Source of the DNA: Bog-159 sp963738345
Lineage (GTDB): Bacteria; Acidobacteriota; Terriglobia; Bryobacterales; Bryobacteraceae
Assembly (NCBI GenBank): GCA_963738345.1
Contig: CAVTWI010000002.1
Coordinates: 3,534,001 to 3,598,000 of the forward strand
Length of the DNA stretch: 64,000 bases
Direction of reading: 5' to 3'
A program made the translations under genes and the position numbers. The notes under the pieces were generated by a model. The model was not told the origin of the DNA. It saw nothing but the letters and a program-made list of their open reading frames with translations, and did not search any database. This document shows positions 35,060 through 43,742 of this stretch, in pieces; the stretch's first letter is position 1; each line of letters opens with the position of its first letter.

Positions 35060-35787
35060 CCTCGCCAAGGCCATAAGACATCGCGCCAAGCGGCGCCTGG
35101 CTGGATAGATTCCACGCGGTCGATCAAGTCCGAGTGGCCGTATTCCCGCTTCACTTCCCGCAAGTAAGCGTCATTGCCGGCGAACTCGCGCGGCGTTCGG
35201 CCCAAACGTTTGGCCGCGAACCATTGCGCATCCCGATGCAGCGGATCCACAATCTGGCCGTTCTGCACGATCATCGAGTCATACTGAACGCTGGCTGCCG
35301 CGAATGCCTCTACGGCGGGTTGCGATACAGGGTCACCACTCCCAAAGAAGCGGAATCGCCCGTCCGCCAGCCCTAGACCGCAGGCGATCAGATAGAATCG
35401 CAAAGCTTTGAACTTCCAGCTCACCGCGCCCACGCGCGAAGGCCACTCGCCAAATTGCCGGTGGAAGCAAAGCAGCGAGAAGAACAGGTTCTCAAAACTA
35501 TCCCGTCCGAATCGCTCCAGCAGCACGGCGCTTGGTTCGCTCAACAATCCGGCGTCACGCGCGAACGCCTCCATTCCTTCCGCTTCGGAGTTCGAGACTT
35601 CGTCGGCGAGGTGGGGCCGCGACCGGCCGCCACTCAATACCAGCGCTTGGTAACCCTCTTCAGTAAAGATCCGGAAGGCATCCCGCACATGTTCTTCGTA
35701 TAGCCGGTCCTCGTTCTGATGCCCTCCGTGCCAGCGCCCGTCCTGATAGATGGCATGCCCTGCCAGCATCAAGAGTCCACCGTTCAT
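35056..35787 (-). CDS. ElyC/SanA/YdcF-type DUF218 protein
   Basis: A 243-residue protein without a signal peptide. LLMLAGHAIYQDGRW, EGYQALVLSGGRSRPHLADE, SEAEGMEAFARDAGL, RDSFENLFFSLLCFHR and VGAVSWKFKALRFYLIA fit the DUF218 (ElyC-like) fold, a Rossmann-like family. ElyC in E. coli affects undecaprenyl-carrier use in envelope polymer synthesis. Its ATG overlaps the glmS stop by 4 nt, so it is coupled to amino-sugar supply, which fits an envelope role. No membrane helix is seen, unlike ElyC. Confidence 0.75.
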   Translation of the reverse strand: MNGGLLMLAGHAIYQDGRWHGGHQNEDRLYEEHVRDAFRIFTEEGYQALVLSGGRSRPHLADEVSNSEAEGMEAFARDAGLLSEPSAVLLERFGRDSFENLFFSLLCFHRQFGEWPSRVGAVSWKFKALRFYLIACGLGLADGRFRFFGSGDPVSQPAVEAFAAASVQYDSMIVQNGQIVDPLHRDAQWFAAKRLGRTPREFAGNDAYLREVKREYGHSDLIDRVESIQPGAAWRDVLWPWRG

Positions 35788-37637
35788 TCGACAGTCACGC
35801 TCTTGGCGAGGTTGCGGGGCTGGTCCACGTCACAACCGCGCCGCACCGCGATGTGATACGCCAGAAGCTGCAATGGAACGATTTCGAGAATAGGCGCCAA
35901 CAGATCGTTGGCTGCGGGGATCTCGATCACATGGTCCGCGGTCTTGCGCGCGTCTTCGTCGCCTTCCGTGGAAATCGCCACCACAGTCCCTTCGCGCGCC
36001 TTCACCTCCTGGATATTGGAGAGCGTCTTCTCATAGAGCACACGGCTCGCGTTGCTCGAAGGATCGCGGGTGGCCAGCACCACCACCGGCAGATTCTCGT
36101 CGATCAAAGCGTTGGGCCCGTGCTTCATTTCGCCGGCCGGATAGCCTTCCGCATGAATGTACGAAATTTCCTTCAGCTTAAGCGCCCCTTCGAGAGCGAT
36201 GGGGAAATGCACGCCGCGCCCCAGGAAGAGAAAATCGCCAGCGCGGAACAGTTTACGCGCCAATTCTTCGTAGACCGCATCATGCGACAAAACCGTCTCC
36301 AGCTTTCCGGGAAGGCGGATGAGTTCGTTGACCAGCGCGCAGGAGGCCGCGGAATCCAGTTCCCCTCGAGCCTGCCCCAAATACATCGCCAGGATGAAGA
36401 GCGCCGTCAGTTGGCAGGTGAACGCCTTGGTGGAGGCCACCCCAATCTCCGGTCCCGCATGCGTCAGGATCGAACCCGCCGCTTCCCGCGTGATCATGGA
36501 GCCGATCACGTTGCAGATCGCTAAGGTCTTCGATCCCTTTTGCTTGGCTTCGCGCTGTGCCGCCAGAGTGTCCGCAGTTTCGCCTGATTGCGAGATCACT
36601 ACGGTCAATGTGCCAGCATCCACTAGGGGATCGCGATAGCGGAATTCGCTACCGTAGTCCACTTCCACTGGCATGCGGGCCAGTTTTTCGATCATGAATT
36701 TGCCACACAGCGCCGCGTGCCAACTAGTGCCGCACGCGATGATCTTCACCTGGCGGAATTCACGGAACTCGGCCGGCGTGATATCCATTTCGTCGAGGAA
36801 GATTTGTCCGGTTTCATGGCTTACGCGTCCCAGCGTGGTGTCGCGCACTGCCCGCGGCTGCTCGTAAATCTCCTTGAGCATGAAATGCTTGTAACCGCCC
36901 TTTTCCGCCATGATCGGGTCCCACAGTATGTGGGACACTTGCCGCGTCACGGGGCGGCCATCAAAATCGCTCAGTTGGACGCCGTCGGGTGTGAGCACCG
37001 CCATGTCGCCATCGGCTAAGAAGAACATGTCGCGGGTATGATGCAGGATGGCGGGAACGTCGGACGCGACGTAGTACTCGCCGTCGCCTAAACCAATCAC
37101 CACAGGAGGGCCCAAACGCGCCGCCACGATCTTGTTTGGATCGGTGCGCGCGATGGCGGCCAGTGCGAACACCCCGGTGAGTTCCTTTACCGTCGCACGC
37201 ACCGCTTCTTCCAGGTTCCCTTTGAAATGCTTTTCGATGAGGTGCGCAATGATTTCGGTATCGGTCTGCGTTTTGAAGTGATGCCCTTCGGCCTGCAACT
37301 GCTGCTTCAGCGCCAGGTAGTTCTCGACGATGCCATTATGCACCACCACGATATCGCCCGTGCAATCGCGGTGCGGATGGGCATTCTCTTCAGTGGGCCG
37401 CCCGTGCGTGGCCCAGCGTGTGTGGCCGATGCCATACGAGCCGTCCACCGGGTTCAGCCTGATAGCTTCTTCAAGGTTGCGTAGTTTACCCGAAGCGCGG
37501 CGTACCGCTAGTTGATCGTCGGCGCAATATACGGCCAAGCCAGCCGAATCGTAACCGCGGTACTCTAGGCGCTTAAGGCCTTCCAGAATGATGGGGACCG
37601 CTTTGCGGTTTCCGATATAGCCGACAATGCCACACAT
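35784..37637 (-). CDS. glmS: Glutamine-fructose-6-phosphate aminotransferase (isomerising)
   Basis: A 617-residue enzyme of normal length making glucosamine 6-phosphate from fructose 6-phosphate and glutamine, the first step to UDP-GlcNAc for peptidoglycan and lipid A. Cys2 in MCGIVGYIGNR is the glutaminase nucleophile. Two SIS domains show CGTSWHAALCGKFMIE, ISQSGETADTLAAQREAK and the C-terminal QPRNLAKSVTVE. No glmS ribozyme leader fits, since a -10 box lies 8 nt from the start. It is coupled to an ElyC-like gene. Confidence 0.97.
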   Translation of the reverse strand: MCGIVGYIGNRKAVPIILEGLKRLEYRGYDSAGLAVYCADDQLAVRRASGKLRNLEEAIRLNPVDGSYGIGHTRWATHGRPTEENAHPHRDCTGDIVVVHNGIVENYLALKQQLQAEGHHFKTQTDTEIIAHLIEKHFKGNLEEAVRATVKELTGVFALAAIARTDPNKIVAARLGPPVVIGLGDGEYYVASDVPAILHHTRDMFFLADGDMAVLTPDGVQLSDFDGRPVTRQVSHILWDPIMAEKGGYKHFMLKEIYEQPRAVRDTTLGRVSHETGQIFLDEMDITPAEFREFRQVKIIACGTSWHAALCGKFMIEKLARMPVEVDYGSEFRYRDPLVDAGTLTVVISQSGETADTLAAQREAKQKGSKTLAICNVIGSMITREAAGSILTHAGPEIGVASTKAFTCQLTALFILAMYLGQARGELDSAASCALVNELIRLPGKLETVLSHDAVYEELARKLFRAGDFLFLGRGVHFPIALEGALKLKEISYIHAEGYPAGEMKHGPNALIDENLPVVVLATRDPSSNASRVLYEKTLSNIQEVKAREGTVVAISTEGDEDARKTADHVIEIPAANDLLAPILEIVPLQLLAYHIAVRRGCDVDQPRNLAKSVTVE

Positions 37638-37645
37638 AAGACTTC

Positions 37646-37651
37646 ATTATA
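37646..37651 (-). promoter_or_regulatory. -10 box TATAAT, 8 nt before the glmS start
   Basis: The minus strand reads TATAAT, 8 nt, ATG. There is no room for a ribosome site, so a leaderless transcript is predicted. Confidence 0.5.
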
Positions 37652-37684
37652 CGGGTGGCTGGCCGGCTAACCGGGGGCGATTGT

Positions 37685-38281
37685 CTAGCTGTTGCCCGTA
37701 TACATCACATGAACGTAGGTGCCCAAGCGCGTATTGTAGGCGAGATACCATCCCGGATGGTCGGGATCGTCATAGATCACGATCTGGTCGCTGTCCCATA
37801 GCCAGCCATCGACGAAGCCGATGTCATAGGGCGCGACGCTGAAATAGAAGCCGCCGAACCAAAACCGGCTAGGACCGCCCCCTGCCAGCCGCCAAACATG
37901 GCTGCGGCCGATTCCGCCGGTGAAATGACCGTGTTCCCAGGGATGGTCGAGGTGATAGTTGGCATCGTTTTTGCCCGAATCGTGCCCTACCCACTGCCCG
38001 TTAGTATGGACATGGGGTGCCTCGGGATGCCCCGACCGGTCCGCCGGCATGGCGTGCGCCGCCGGGGGTGCCGCATGCTCGTCCCTGCCAGGTGCGGCGT
38101 GCTCCTCCCTGCTGGGAGCGGCGTGCGGAGCGGCCTTCGCCGGCGGAGGTCCATGCTTAGGAACATAGCCGCCTCCGACTTCGGGCTTTCCGCCTCCGCC
38201 GTGCTTTTGGTCGCCGCGCTGGGCGAAACCGGGTAGAGCCAGTATCAACGCTAGTGTGCACAATCCGATTTGTAGTTTCAC
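37685..38281 (-). CDS. Exported His/Pro-rich hypothetical protein
   Basis: A 198-residue protein. GTG 38281 is chosen because AAAGGA lies 4 nt upstream and a signal peptide (VKLQIGLCTLALILALPGFAQ) follows. Residues about 25-115 are low-complexity (Gly, His, Pro, Ala: KHGGGGKPEVGGGYVPKHGP, HAAPSREEHAAPGRDEHAAP). The C-terminal 80 residues are aromatic-rich and ordered (GHFTGGIGRSHVWRLAGG, DPDHPGWYLAYNTRLGTYVHV). The His content suggests metal binding, but no family is recognised. glmS starts 47 bp past its stop with its own promoter. Confidence 0.75.
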   Translation of the reverse strand: MKLQIGLCTLALILALPGFAQRGDQKHGGGGKPEVGGGYVPKHGPPPAKAAPHAAPSREEHAAPGRDEHAAPPAAHAMPADRSGHPEAPHVHTNGQWVGHDSGKNDANYHLDHPWEHGHFTGGIGRSHVWRLAGGGPSRFWFGGFYFSVAPYDIGFVDGWLWDSDQIVIYDDPDHPGWYLAYNTRLGTYVHVMYTGNS

Positions 38282-38321
38282 AGGATCCTTTCTAAAGCTC
38301 TTTACAAGTATACTGAACGGA

Positions 38322-39809
38322 TCAATCGCGATAGGCCAGGAAAATGGCGATACGGTCCCAGCGGTCTCCTGCCCAGACGCCGGGGCCGATTGTGTAGCCG
38401 CGCCTGCGCAACAGTTCCTCGGGACTGACCGGCTGTTTCCACGACTTATAGTTGTATCCCACCCACACACGATCGCCCGTAATCTGTCCCACGCTCTCGA
38501 CGTTCACCAGGTTCCAGCTCTGATGGTAGTGGGACTCCAGGTAATAGGTCATTGGAAAGGCCAGATAGGGGTCCAGGAATTCTACCGTCGCTTTACTTGA
38601 ACCGGGCGCTTCCTTGGAATTCAGAGCCACTAACTGGCCGGTCAAAACATCCATGTTGTTTCGCAATTCCGGAAACCGAGTAACGCGATAGATGCCGAAT
38701 GTGCCCCATAGCGCGGCGATCAATATCACCACTAGCCGCAGCCATTTGGGGCGCAGCGCCACCAGACCGGTTGCCAACAGCGCGATAAACGGAACCGCGG
38801 AAACAATCAAGTGACGGTTGCCCCAGATGGAGTTGCGTAGCACGTTGCTCAACACATAGGCGGTCACTGGCGGAAGGAAGGCTACAAGCGCGGCGAAACG
38901 TAGCCTGCTGATTTCAAGACGGTCCCGCGCGGCACTAAATACGCGCCAGAGGCCGGCCGTCATCGCTCCGAACAGAAAGAACACCATGGCGGACGCTACC
39001 GGGATGGGCCACAGCGGACCAATGCAACCGACGTAATACCACCAAACATCGCCGATCTTAGGATGCCTGATCCAGCCCAGATTAGGCGCCAGCCCCCCTT
39101 TGGCGATAGCCTCCTCGGTGGCGGCATGGGCCCACGGCGCAAATAGCAGAGCAATCACCGCGGTGCCCAGCAGAAACGGCTTCAGTTTCTGCCGGTCCAT
39201 CCACAACAAATGAAGCCCTTCAATACCGATGACCAGCCAACCGAAATACTGTGTGTAGACCAGCAACAGGTTAATGGCGGTCAGTGCGATCACCCGCCTT
39301 TGTGTGGCGCCCTCAAGCAAAACGTTGTACAACGCAATCGACGCCAGACTGAGCACAAAGAATAGCGCGTACATCCGCACATAGCGGGCGTGAAAAACCT
39401 GATCGTTGTTAATGGCCAACAGAGCCAGCGCGATCAGTCGCGCCGGAGCAGTCAGCCGCAATTGGCCAAAGATGACCCACGCCAGCGGCAGCGCAAGAAC
39501 CGATAGCAGGAAGGGCAAGAGACGCAGCCAGACCAAGGATTCGCCGCCAATCTTCACCCAGCCCCATAACAATAAGTAAGAAAGCGGCGGATGCACTACG
39601 TCCGCCTGCACCGACTGCAGCAGATGTCCCAGTTGATATCGCGCGCAGAGCAAGCTGAAGATTTCGTCCGAGTCCAGGCAGAAGGATGTAAGATTCCAAA
39701 GCCGGATGACGATGAAGCCTGCCGCCAGCAGGCACGCTGCTCCCAGTTCCCAACGCGGGCGTGCCCCGGCAGGCGATGTCTGAGAGGCCGGCGCGGCTAT
39801 CGTGGCCAT
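38322..39809 (-). CDS. Polytopic glycosyltransferase (GT39/ArnT-like)
   Basis: A 495-residue membrane protein with about 11 helices. The first loop carries FCLDSDEIFSLLCARY, the acidic pair used as general base in dolichyl/undecaprenyl-phosphate-sugar dependent enzymes of the PMT type. HPPLSYLLLWGW and NDQVFHARYVRMYALFF follow. It likely transfers a sugar from a polyprenyl carrier to an envelope acceptor in the periplasm. ATG 39809 is preferred over a TTG at 39839 and overlaps the stop of the acyltransferase gene by 13 nt. Confidence 0.82.
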   Translation of the reverse strand: MATIAAPASQTSPAGARPRWELGAACLLAAGFIVIRLWNLTSFCLDSDEIFSLLCARYQLGHLLQSVQADVVHPPLSYLLLWGWVKIGGESLVWLRLLPFLLSVLALPLAWVIFGQLRLTAPARLIALALLAINNDQVFHARYVRMYALFFVLSLASIALYNVLLEGATQRRVIALTAINLLLVYTQYFGWLVIGIEGLHLLWMDRQKLKPFLLGTAVIALLFAPWAHAATEEAIAKGGLAPNLGWIRHPKIGDVWWYYVGCIGPLWPIPVASAMVFFLFGAMTAGLWRVFSAARDRLEISRLRFAALVAFLPPVTAYVLSNVLRNSIWGNRHLIVSAVPFIALLATGLVALRPKWLRLVVILIAALWGTFGIYRVTRFPELRNNMDVLTGQLVALNSKEAPGSSKATVEFLDPYLAFPMTYYLESHYHQSWNLVNVESVGQITGDRVWVGYNYKSWKQPVSPEELLRRRGYTIGPGVWAGDRWDRIAIFLAYRD

Positions 39810-40870
39810 GTGGCCTCCGAAACCGTGTGGGCGGGCCAATAGCGGCGCAAGCAGCGCTTGACGCGCGTGGGGAGATTGAGCCTGGCGAGTCCATACATCA
39901 GCGCGATCAACAATACGCTCGCCGCGGCGCAGGACGCAATTGGCAAGCGCTCATGGGCAAACCAGAACCAGCGCCCATAGACCAGTTCTACATGCACCCA
40001 GTAAATCAACAGCGAATTGGTCCCCAGAAGCCGGATCAGGCCCGGTTTATCCAACTGCTGATCGGCCGTCCAAACAAAGCCGGCGGCTGCTAGAACCAGA
40101 ACAATACCCGTCCGGATAAAGATCAATCCAGGGCTATTGAGCCAGAAGTCAGAATTCGGATAGATCGAAAACGGCAGGTTGGAAAAGTAATGTGCTGTGA
40201 CGATTGCCGCCAAGCCGAGGCAAGCCGCCCACTGCATGACGCGGTCGCGCGCCGGACCTGTCGAACGCAACACCGCTCCGAAGCTCACGCCGAAAGCGGT
40301 GTAGGCCGCATCCGGGAAGAAACTGAAGTACGCCTTATTCGGCACGATGTAATTGCGCACGAGCCAAGGAACACCGGCCCAGTCTAGCGTCGAAATCACC
40401 GGCGCCAATCCGGCGATGGCAAGGCCTGCGACTGCGCACCACGTAATTCTTTTGCGCGGCGGCAGCAGTGCCACGGGCGAGTGTACCAACACGCCCAAAG
40501 CCATGCAATTCAAAATGTCCACACGGACAATTTCGGTCCACGGGTTGCCCCAGGCAAACAACCACAACTGGAACCGGAATGCGAAAGCTATGGCGGCCAG
40601 AAAGGCGGCGCGCCACAAAGCAGACTTCAATCGTGCACCGGGCAGCAAACCCTGGCTATCGGCCCGATCCAGCCGGAAGGCCAGCGTGACGCCGACCAGG
40701 AAAAGGAAAATGGGCGCCGGCATGCCGCCAATGAATTGCGACAGGACGTAAACCGGATGATCGTGCAGATCGGCTCGCGCGAAAGAATTGAACAGGTGGC
40801 CCTGCAACATGATCAGTACCCCAAGGCCCCTGAGCCAGTCCAGCGCGAGCACTCGATCCGTGGAATGCAT
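39797..40870 (-). CDS. DUF1624/HGSNAT-like membrane acyltransferase
   Basis: A 357-residue protein with about ten helices. RVLALDWLRGLGVLIMLQGH at the N-terminus and GGMPAPIFLFLVGVTLAFRLD match the DUF1624 (heparan-glucosaminide N-acetyltransferase-like) family. Members are predicted to transfer acyl groups to sugars or glycans on the outside of the membrane. Overlap with the glycosyltransferase gene suggests the two decorate the same envelope glycan (inference). Confidence 0.82.
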   Translation of the reverse strand: MHSTDRVLALDWLRGLGVLIMLQGHLFNSFARADLHDHPVYVLSQFIGGMPAPIFLFLVGVTLAFRLDRADSQGLLPGARLKSALWRAAFLAAIAFAFRFQLWLFAWGNPWTEIVRVDILNCMALGVLVHSPVALLPPRKRITWCAVAGLAIAGLAPVISTLDWAGVPWLVRNYIVPNKAYFSFFPDAAYTAFGVSFGAVLRSTGPARDRVMQWAACLGLAAIVTAHYFSNLPFSIYPNSDFWLNSPGLIFIRTGIVLVLAAAGFVWTADQQLDKPGLIRLLGTNSLLIYWVHVELVYGRWFWFAHERLPIASCAAASVLLIALMYGLARLNLPTRVKRCLRRYWPAHTVSEATWPR

Positions 40871-40930
40871 CCCTCAGCAATCGTCTCACTGCCGGGGTAT
40901 AGTTTTCAAGGTCCGTACGAGATCGGGCGT

Positions 40931-40936
40931 TATAAT
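40931..40936 (+). promoter_or_regulatory. -10 box TATAAT, 10 nt before the FxLYD-like gene
   Basis: A perfect TATAAT is followed by 10 nt and ATG 40947. No ribosome site is present in the gap. This is the same spacing as at eno. Confidence 0.5.
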
Positions 40937-40946
40937 AGCAAATAGC

Positions 40947-41516
40947 ATGTCTGTAGGATCTCCACCGCTCGGTTCGTCGCAAAAGCGCTTCCACCGCCTG
41001 CGCGACCGCATTGAGGTATTTCTCTCGGGCCGGGCGCCTGACGACCCGCTGTATCTCAGCAACCGGTCCTGGAAGCAGAAGGTCCGAATTGCCGCTCTCA
41101 TTGCAGTACCGGTCCTGCTCGTTGGCACTATGGTGACCATCGGCGCCACAGATGTGTTCCGGTTTCGCCGAGCCGATCCCTACGACCATCCGTCCGCCGA
41201 GGTCCCCGCTGCGAGTACCGCTCCAAAGCGCTTGCCCGACCCGGTATTGAATTCGGCCGAGTTGGAAGTGGTAAATATCAAGATCGCCAAAGATGCGCGT
41301 GCCCCGGTCGTGACGGGAGTGGTGCGGAATAATAGCAATCAGAAAGTGGCCTCCGCCGAGGTCAGCTACTATCTGGCCGATACCCAGGGAAGCCTGGTCG
41401 GCACCGATACCGCGGAGGTTGCCGCACTGGCCGCCCACAGTAGCGTATCTTTCCGCATGCCATTGAAGATCGCTAAAGCCGAGTATGTGATCGTGCGCGA
41501 AGTTCGACCCAACTGA
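40947..41516 (+). CDS. Membrane-anchored FxLYD-like protein
   Basis: A 189-residue protein. A basic N-terminus (1-45) is followed by one membrane helix (about 47-67, ALIAVPVLLVGTMVTIGA) and an external beta-sandwich. LEVVNIKIAKDARAPVVTGVVRNNSNQKVASAEVSYYLAD resembles the FxLYD domain, a small Ig-like module of unknown role. A SpoU methylase gene follows 13 bp downstream. The inverse orientation of the gene before makes this the first of a two-gene unit. Confidence 0.75.
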   Translation: MSVGSPPLGSSQKRFHRLRDRIEVFLSGRAPDDPLYLSNRSWKQKVRIAALIAVPVLLVGTMVTIGATDVFRFRRADPYDHPSAEVPAASTAPKRLPDPVLNSAELEVVNIKIAKDARAPVVTGVVRNNSNQKVASAEVSYYLADTQGSLVGTDTAEVAALAAHSSVSFRMPLKIAKAEYVIVREVRPN

Positions 41517-41529
41517 CGCCCATCCCGCC

Positions 41530-42057
41530 ATGGAGCGACTCCCCTTTCAAGCTACGCTGGCGGCCGCATCTTACGAGCACATCCGAGTCTTGCCGGTCTC
41601 CATTCTGTTGGACAACGTCCGCAGCATGTACAATGTGGGCGCATTCTTTCGCACCGCGGATGCCGCTGGTATCGAGAAACTATATCTGGGGGGCATCACC
41701 AGTTATCCGCCGAAGAAAGCCATCACCAAAACCGCCTTGGGTGCGGAAGAGCGCGCGCCCTGGGAACATGCCTGGGACCCGCTGCCCTGGCTCGACACCC
41801 TGCGCGCGCGCGGCTACGAGATTGCCGCGATCGAGACCAGCGTCCATGCGGTCGACCTGTTTGATTGGAGGCCGCGCTTCCCGGTCTGCCTGGTGTTCGG
41901 CCACGAGGTGGAAGGAATTGGGCCGGAGATCGCCGAACGGTGCGATACTCACGTACGCATCCCGATGCTAGGGCTGAAACACTCGTTGAACGTCGCTACG
42001 GCCGGCGGCGTGGCGATTTACGAACTGCTGCGGAAGTACAGGGAGTTGCAGCGGTAG
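41530..42057 (+). CDS. SpoU/TrmH-type RNA 2'-O-methyltransferase
   Basis: A 175-residue SPOUT enzyme with the trefoil-knot motifs in order: LLDNVRSMYNVGAFFRTADA (motif 1), CLVFGHEVEGIGPEIAERCD (motif 2) and IPMLGLKHSLNVATAGGVAIYELLRK (motif 3). It methylates a ribose 2'-OH in tRNA or rRNA using S-adenosylmethionine; the target nucleotide cannot be read from sequence. The protein is a catalytic domain alone. It is convergent with the AsmA-like gene (4 bp). Confidence 0.9.
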   Translation: MERLPFQATLAAASYEHIRVLPVSILLDNVRSMYNVGAFFRTADAAGIEKLYLGGITSYPPKKAITKTALGAEERAPWEHAWDPLPWLDTLRARGYEIAAIETSVHAVDLFDWRPRFPVCLVFGHEVEGIGPEIAERCDTHVRIPMLGLKHSLNVATAGGVAIYELLRKYRELQR

Positions 42058-42061
42058 CGTA

Positions 42062-43681
42062 TCATAACGTCTTCCCATCGTGAGAATGGCGGCCCAATAC
42101 ATCCAGCCCGAACTTAGGCGCTGACCTTGTGCCGCTAATCTTCACCGGGATATCTGCCCCTCCGCCTTTGCCGCGGAAGAACGGAGACACCACTCGCAGG
42201 GCCAGCGATGCCCACCGCGAAGCGACCATTTTGGAAAGCGACGCCTCGGTGAGCACGTGACCGCGAAAGTCAAACACTTGGCCATCGAGCGTATAGACGC
42301 CCGCGAGATTCACTTGGGCGCCGGGCAAAGTGTAGCTAAGCTGGTGGAATTCGAGAGCTCCGGCTTGTAAGGAAAAATCTCCGGTCATGCGCGAATTTAC
42401 GTCGGGCGCGCCCGGTCTGGCTTGCTCCGGTTCGCCCTGCGCGCGCAAACTTAGCATGTCGACTTTGTCCTGCACTTCCGGATTGGTAAAGTGTATGGCG
42501 CGAAGTGCGAATCGACCTCGTATACCGAGCTTTTGCACCACCCTCTCTTTGCCATTCCGGATATGTAGTTTGGCCTTGGCGCCGATAACCGCAGTCAGGA
42601 CGGGTGGCCGGGTCTGCACCGTGAGTTCTAGAAAATCCTGCAAATGTCCCGCTGGCACATCCACATCCAAATCGATCACATGGCCCTTGCCTTTGATATC
42701 TATCACCGAACCCTGCGCCGTGAAATTCGAATTGCGCAGGGTCGCCTCCACCGGCTGCAAGTAAGTGTCGCCGGTAATGCCGTCCACAATCGCGTGGAAC
42801 TTCGTATGCAAGGGCACGGGGCGATTGGCAGTGTCCAGCGAAAAGTCCGGCGTATCGGTGGTGCCATCCACCGTGATGCGGTCCAGTTTCCCTTGAAATT
42901 CACCCGTGGACGATAAGATGCCACCCAATCCCCTGATCGTATTCAGGTCGGCGTGTTGAAACGTATAATGCCCGGTCACGGCGCTATCGCCTGGACTGTC
43001 GATTAGCCAGGGTCCAAATGTCCCCGTGGCTTCGATGTCACCCCGCGGGACGGCGTTAGTGAGCGTGGCCTGGTAGCGCCAGGGTTCGCGCGGGCCGACA
43101 TTGTGCAATTCGATGTGCTGGAGTTCGAAAATCTTGGGCCCCTTGTCCGGATTAGAATTGTCCACCACCAGGCGGGAGTGATCGCAGACAATTTCGTCCA
43201 CCAGGATTTCCATTTTGTCGTGGTTCTTCGTGGCCGTCGTGGCACTTGCTTGCGACCGCATCTCGGCTGGAGGAATATTGATTTCAAGGCCGTCAATCGC
43301 TACCGCACCTACGTGCGTAGGCTTGAAAATCACGCCCACCCACGGCGCGTGAAAATCGAAATGCTTCACCGCGATTAGTGGCTGCCCCCCGCTCTGGGCG
43401 GCCTGTTCTTCCGGGGGATAGATGCGCAGCCCGCCACCCGTAACTTCGAACCCGTGCCAGGCGGTGACACTTACGCTATCCAGGTCTACACGGCCATGGA
43501 AGGAAGCTCGTAGAGTCTCTATAATGCGGTTTTTCAACAAAGGTTCCGCACGATGAGCCAGGATCAGGCCGGCCGCGACGACCGCGACAACGAGCACTAG
43601 CAAACTCGCGCCGAGCCACTTGAGTAGGATGTTTCTGGATTTTCGCTTTTCGGGGCTGGAGTTTTGTGTGAGAAATCGCAT
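42062..43681 (-). CDS. AsmA-like envelope protein
   Basis: A 539-residue protein with one N-terminal membrane helix (about 19-42, ILLKWLGASLLVLVVAVVAA) and a long periplasmic beta-rich body with AsmA-type elements (GLEINIPP, TGHYTFQHADL, LDFRGH-like ending). AsmA-family proteins bridge the periplasm and are implicated in phospholipid and lipopolysaccharide transport. A GCGGAG ribosome site precedes the start. It is the only gene here plausibly able to move lipids across the periplasm. Confidence 0.78.
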   Translation of the reverse strand: MRFLTQNSSPEKRKSRNILLKWLGASLLVLVVAVVAAGLILAHRAEPLLKNRIIETLRASFHGRVDLDSVSVTAWHGFEVTGGGLRIYPPEEQAAQSGGQPLIAVKHFDFHAPWVGVIFKPTHVGAVAIDGLEINIPPAEMRSQASATTATKNHDKMEILVDEIVCDHSRLVVDNSNPDKGPKIFELQHIELHNVGPREPWRYQATLTNAVPRGDIEATGTFGPWLIDSPGDSAVTGHYTFQHADLNTIRGLGGILSSTGEFQGKLDRITVDGTTDTPDFSLDTANRPVPLHTKFHAIVDGITGDTYLQPVEATLRNSNFTAQGSVIDIKGKGHVIDLDVDVPAGHLQDFLELTVQTRPPVLTAVIGAKAKLHIRNGKERVVQKLGIRGRFALRAIHFTNPEVQDKVDMLSLRAQGEPEQARPGAPDVNSRMTGDFSLQAGALEFHQLSYTLPGAQVNLAGVYTLDGQVFDFRGHVLTEASLSKMVASRWASLALRVVSPFFRGKGGGADIPVKISGTRSAPKFGLDVLGRHSHDGKTL

Positions 43682-43742
43682 CGGGACTCCGCAAGCTTAG
43701 CAAACGGAGCCCCAATGTTCAGATTCTAACGATAGGAGCGCC

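Noticed and set aside
37638..37684. glmS ribozyme or riboswitch leader
   Set aside because: The gap is only 47 bp and holds a -10 box 8 nt from the start codon, leaving no room for an RNA element.
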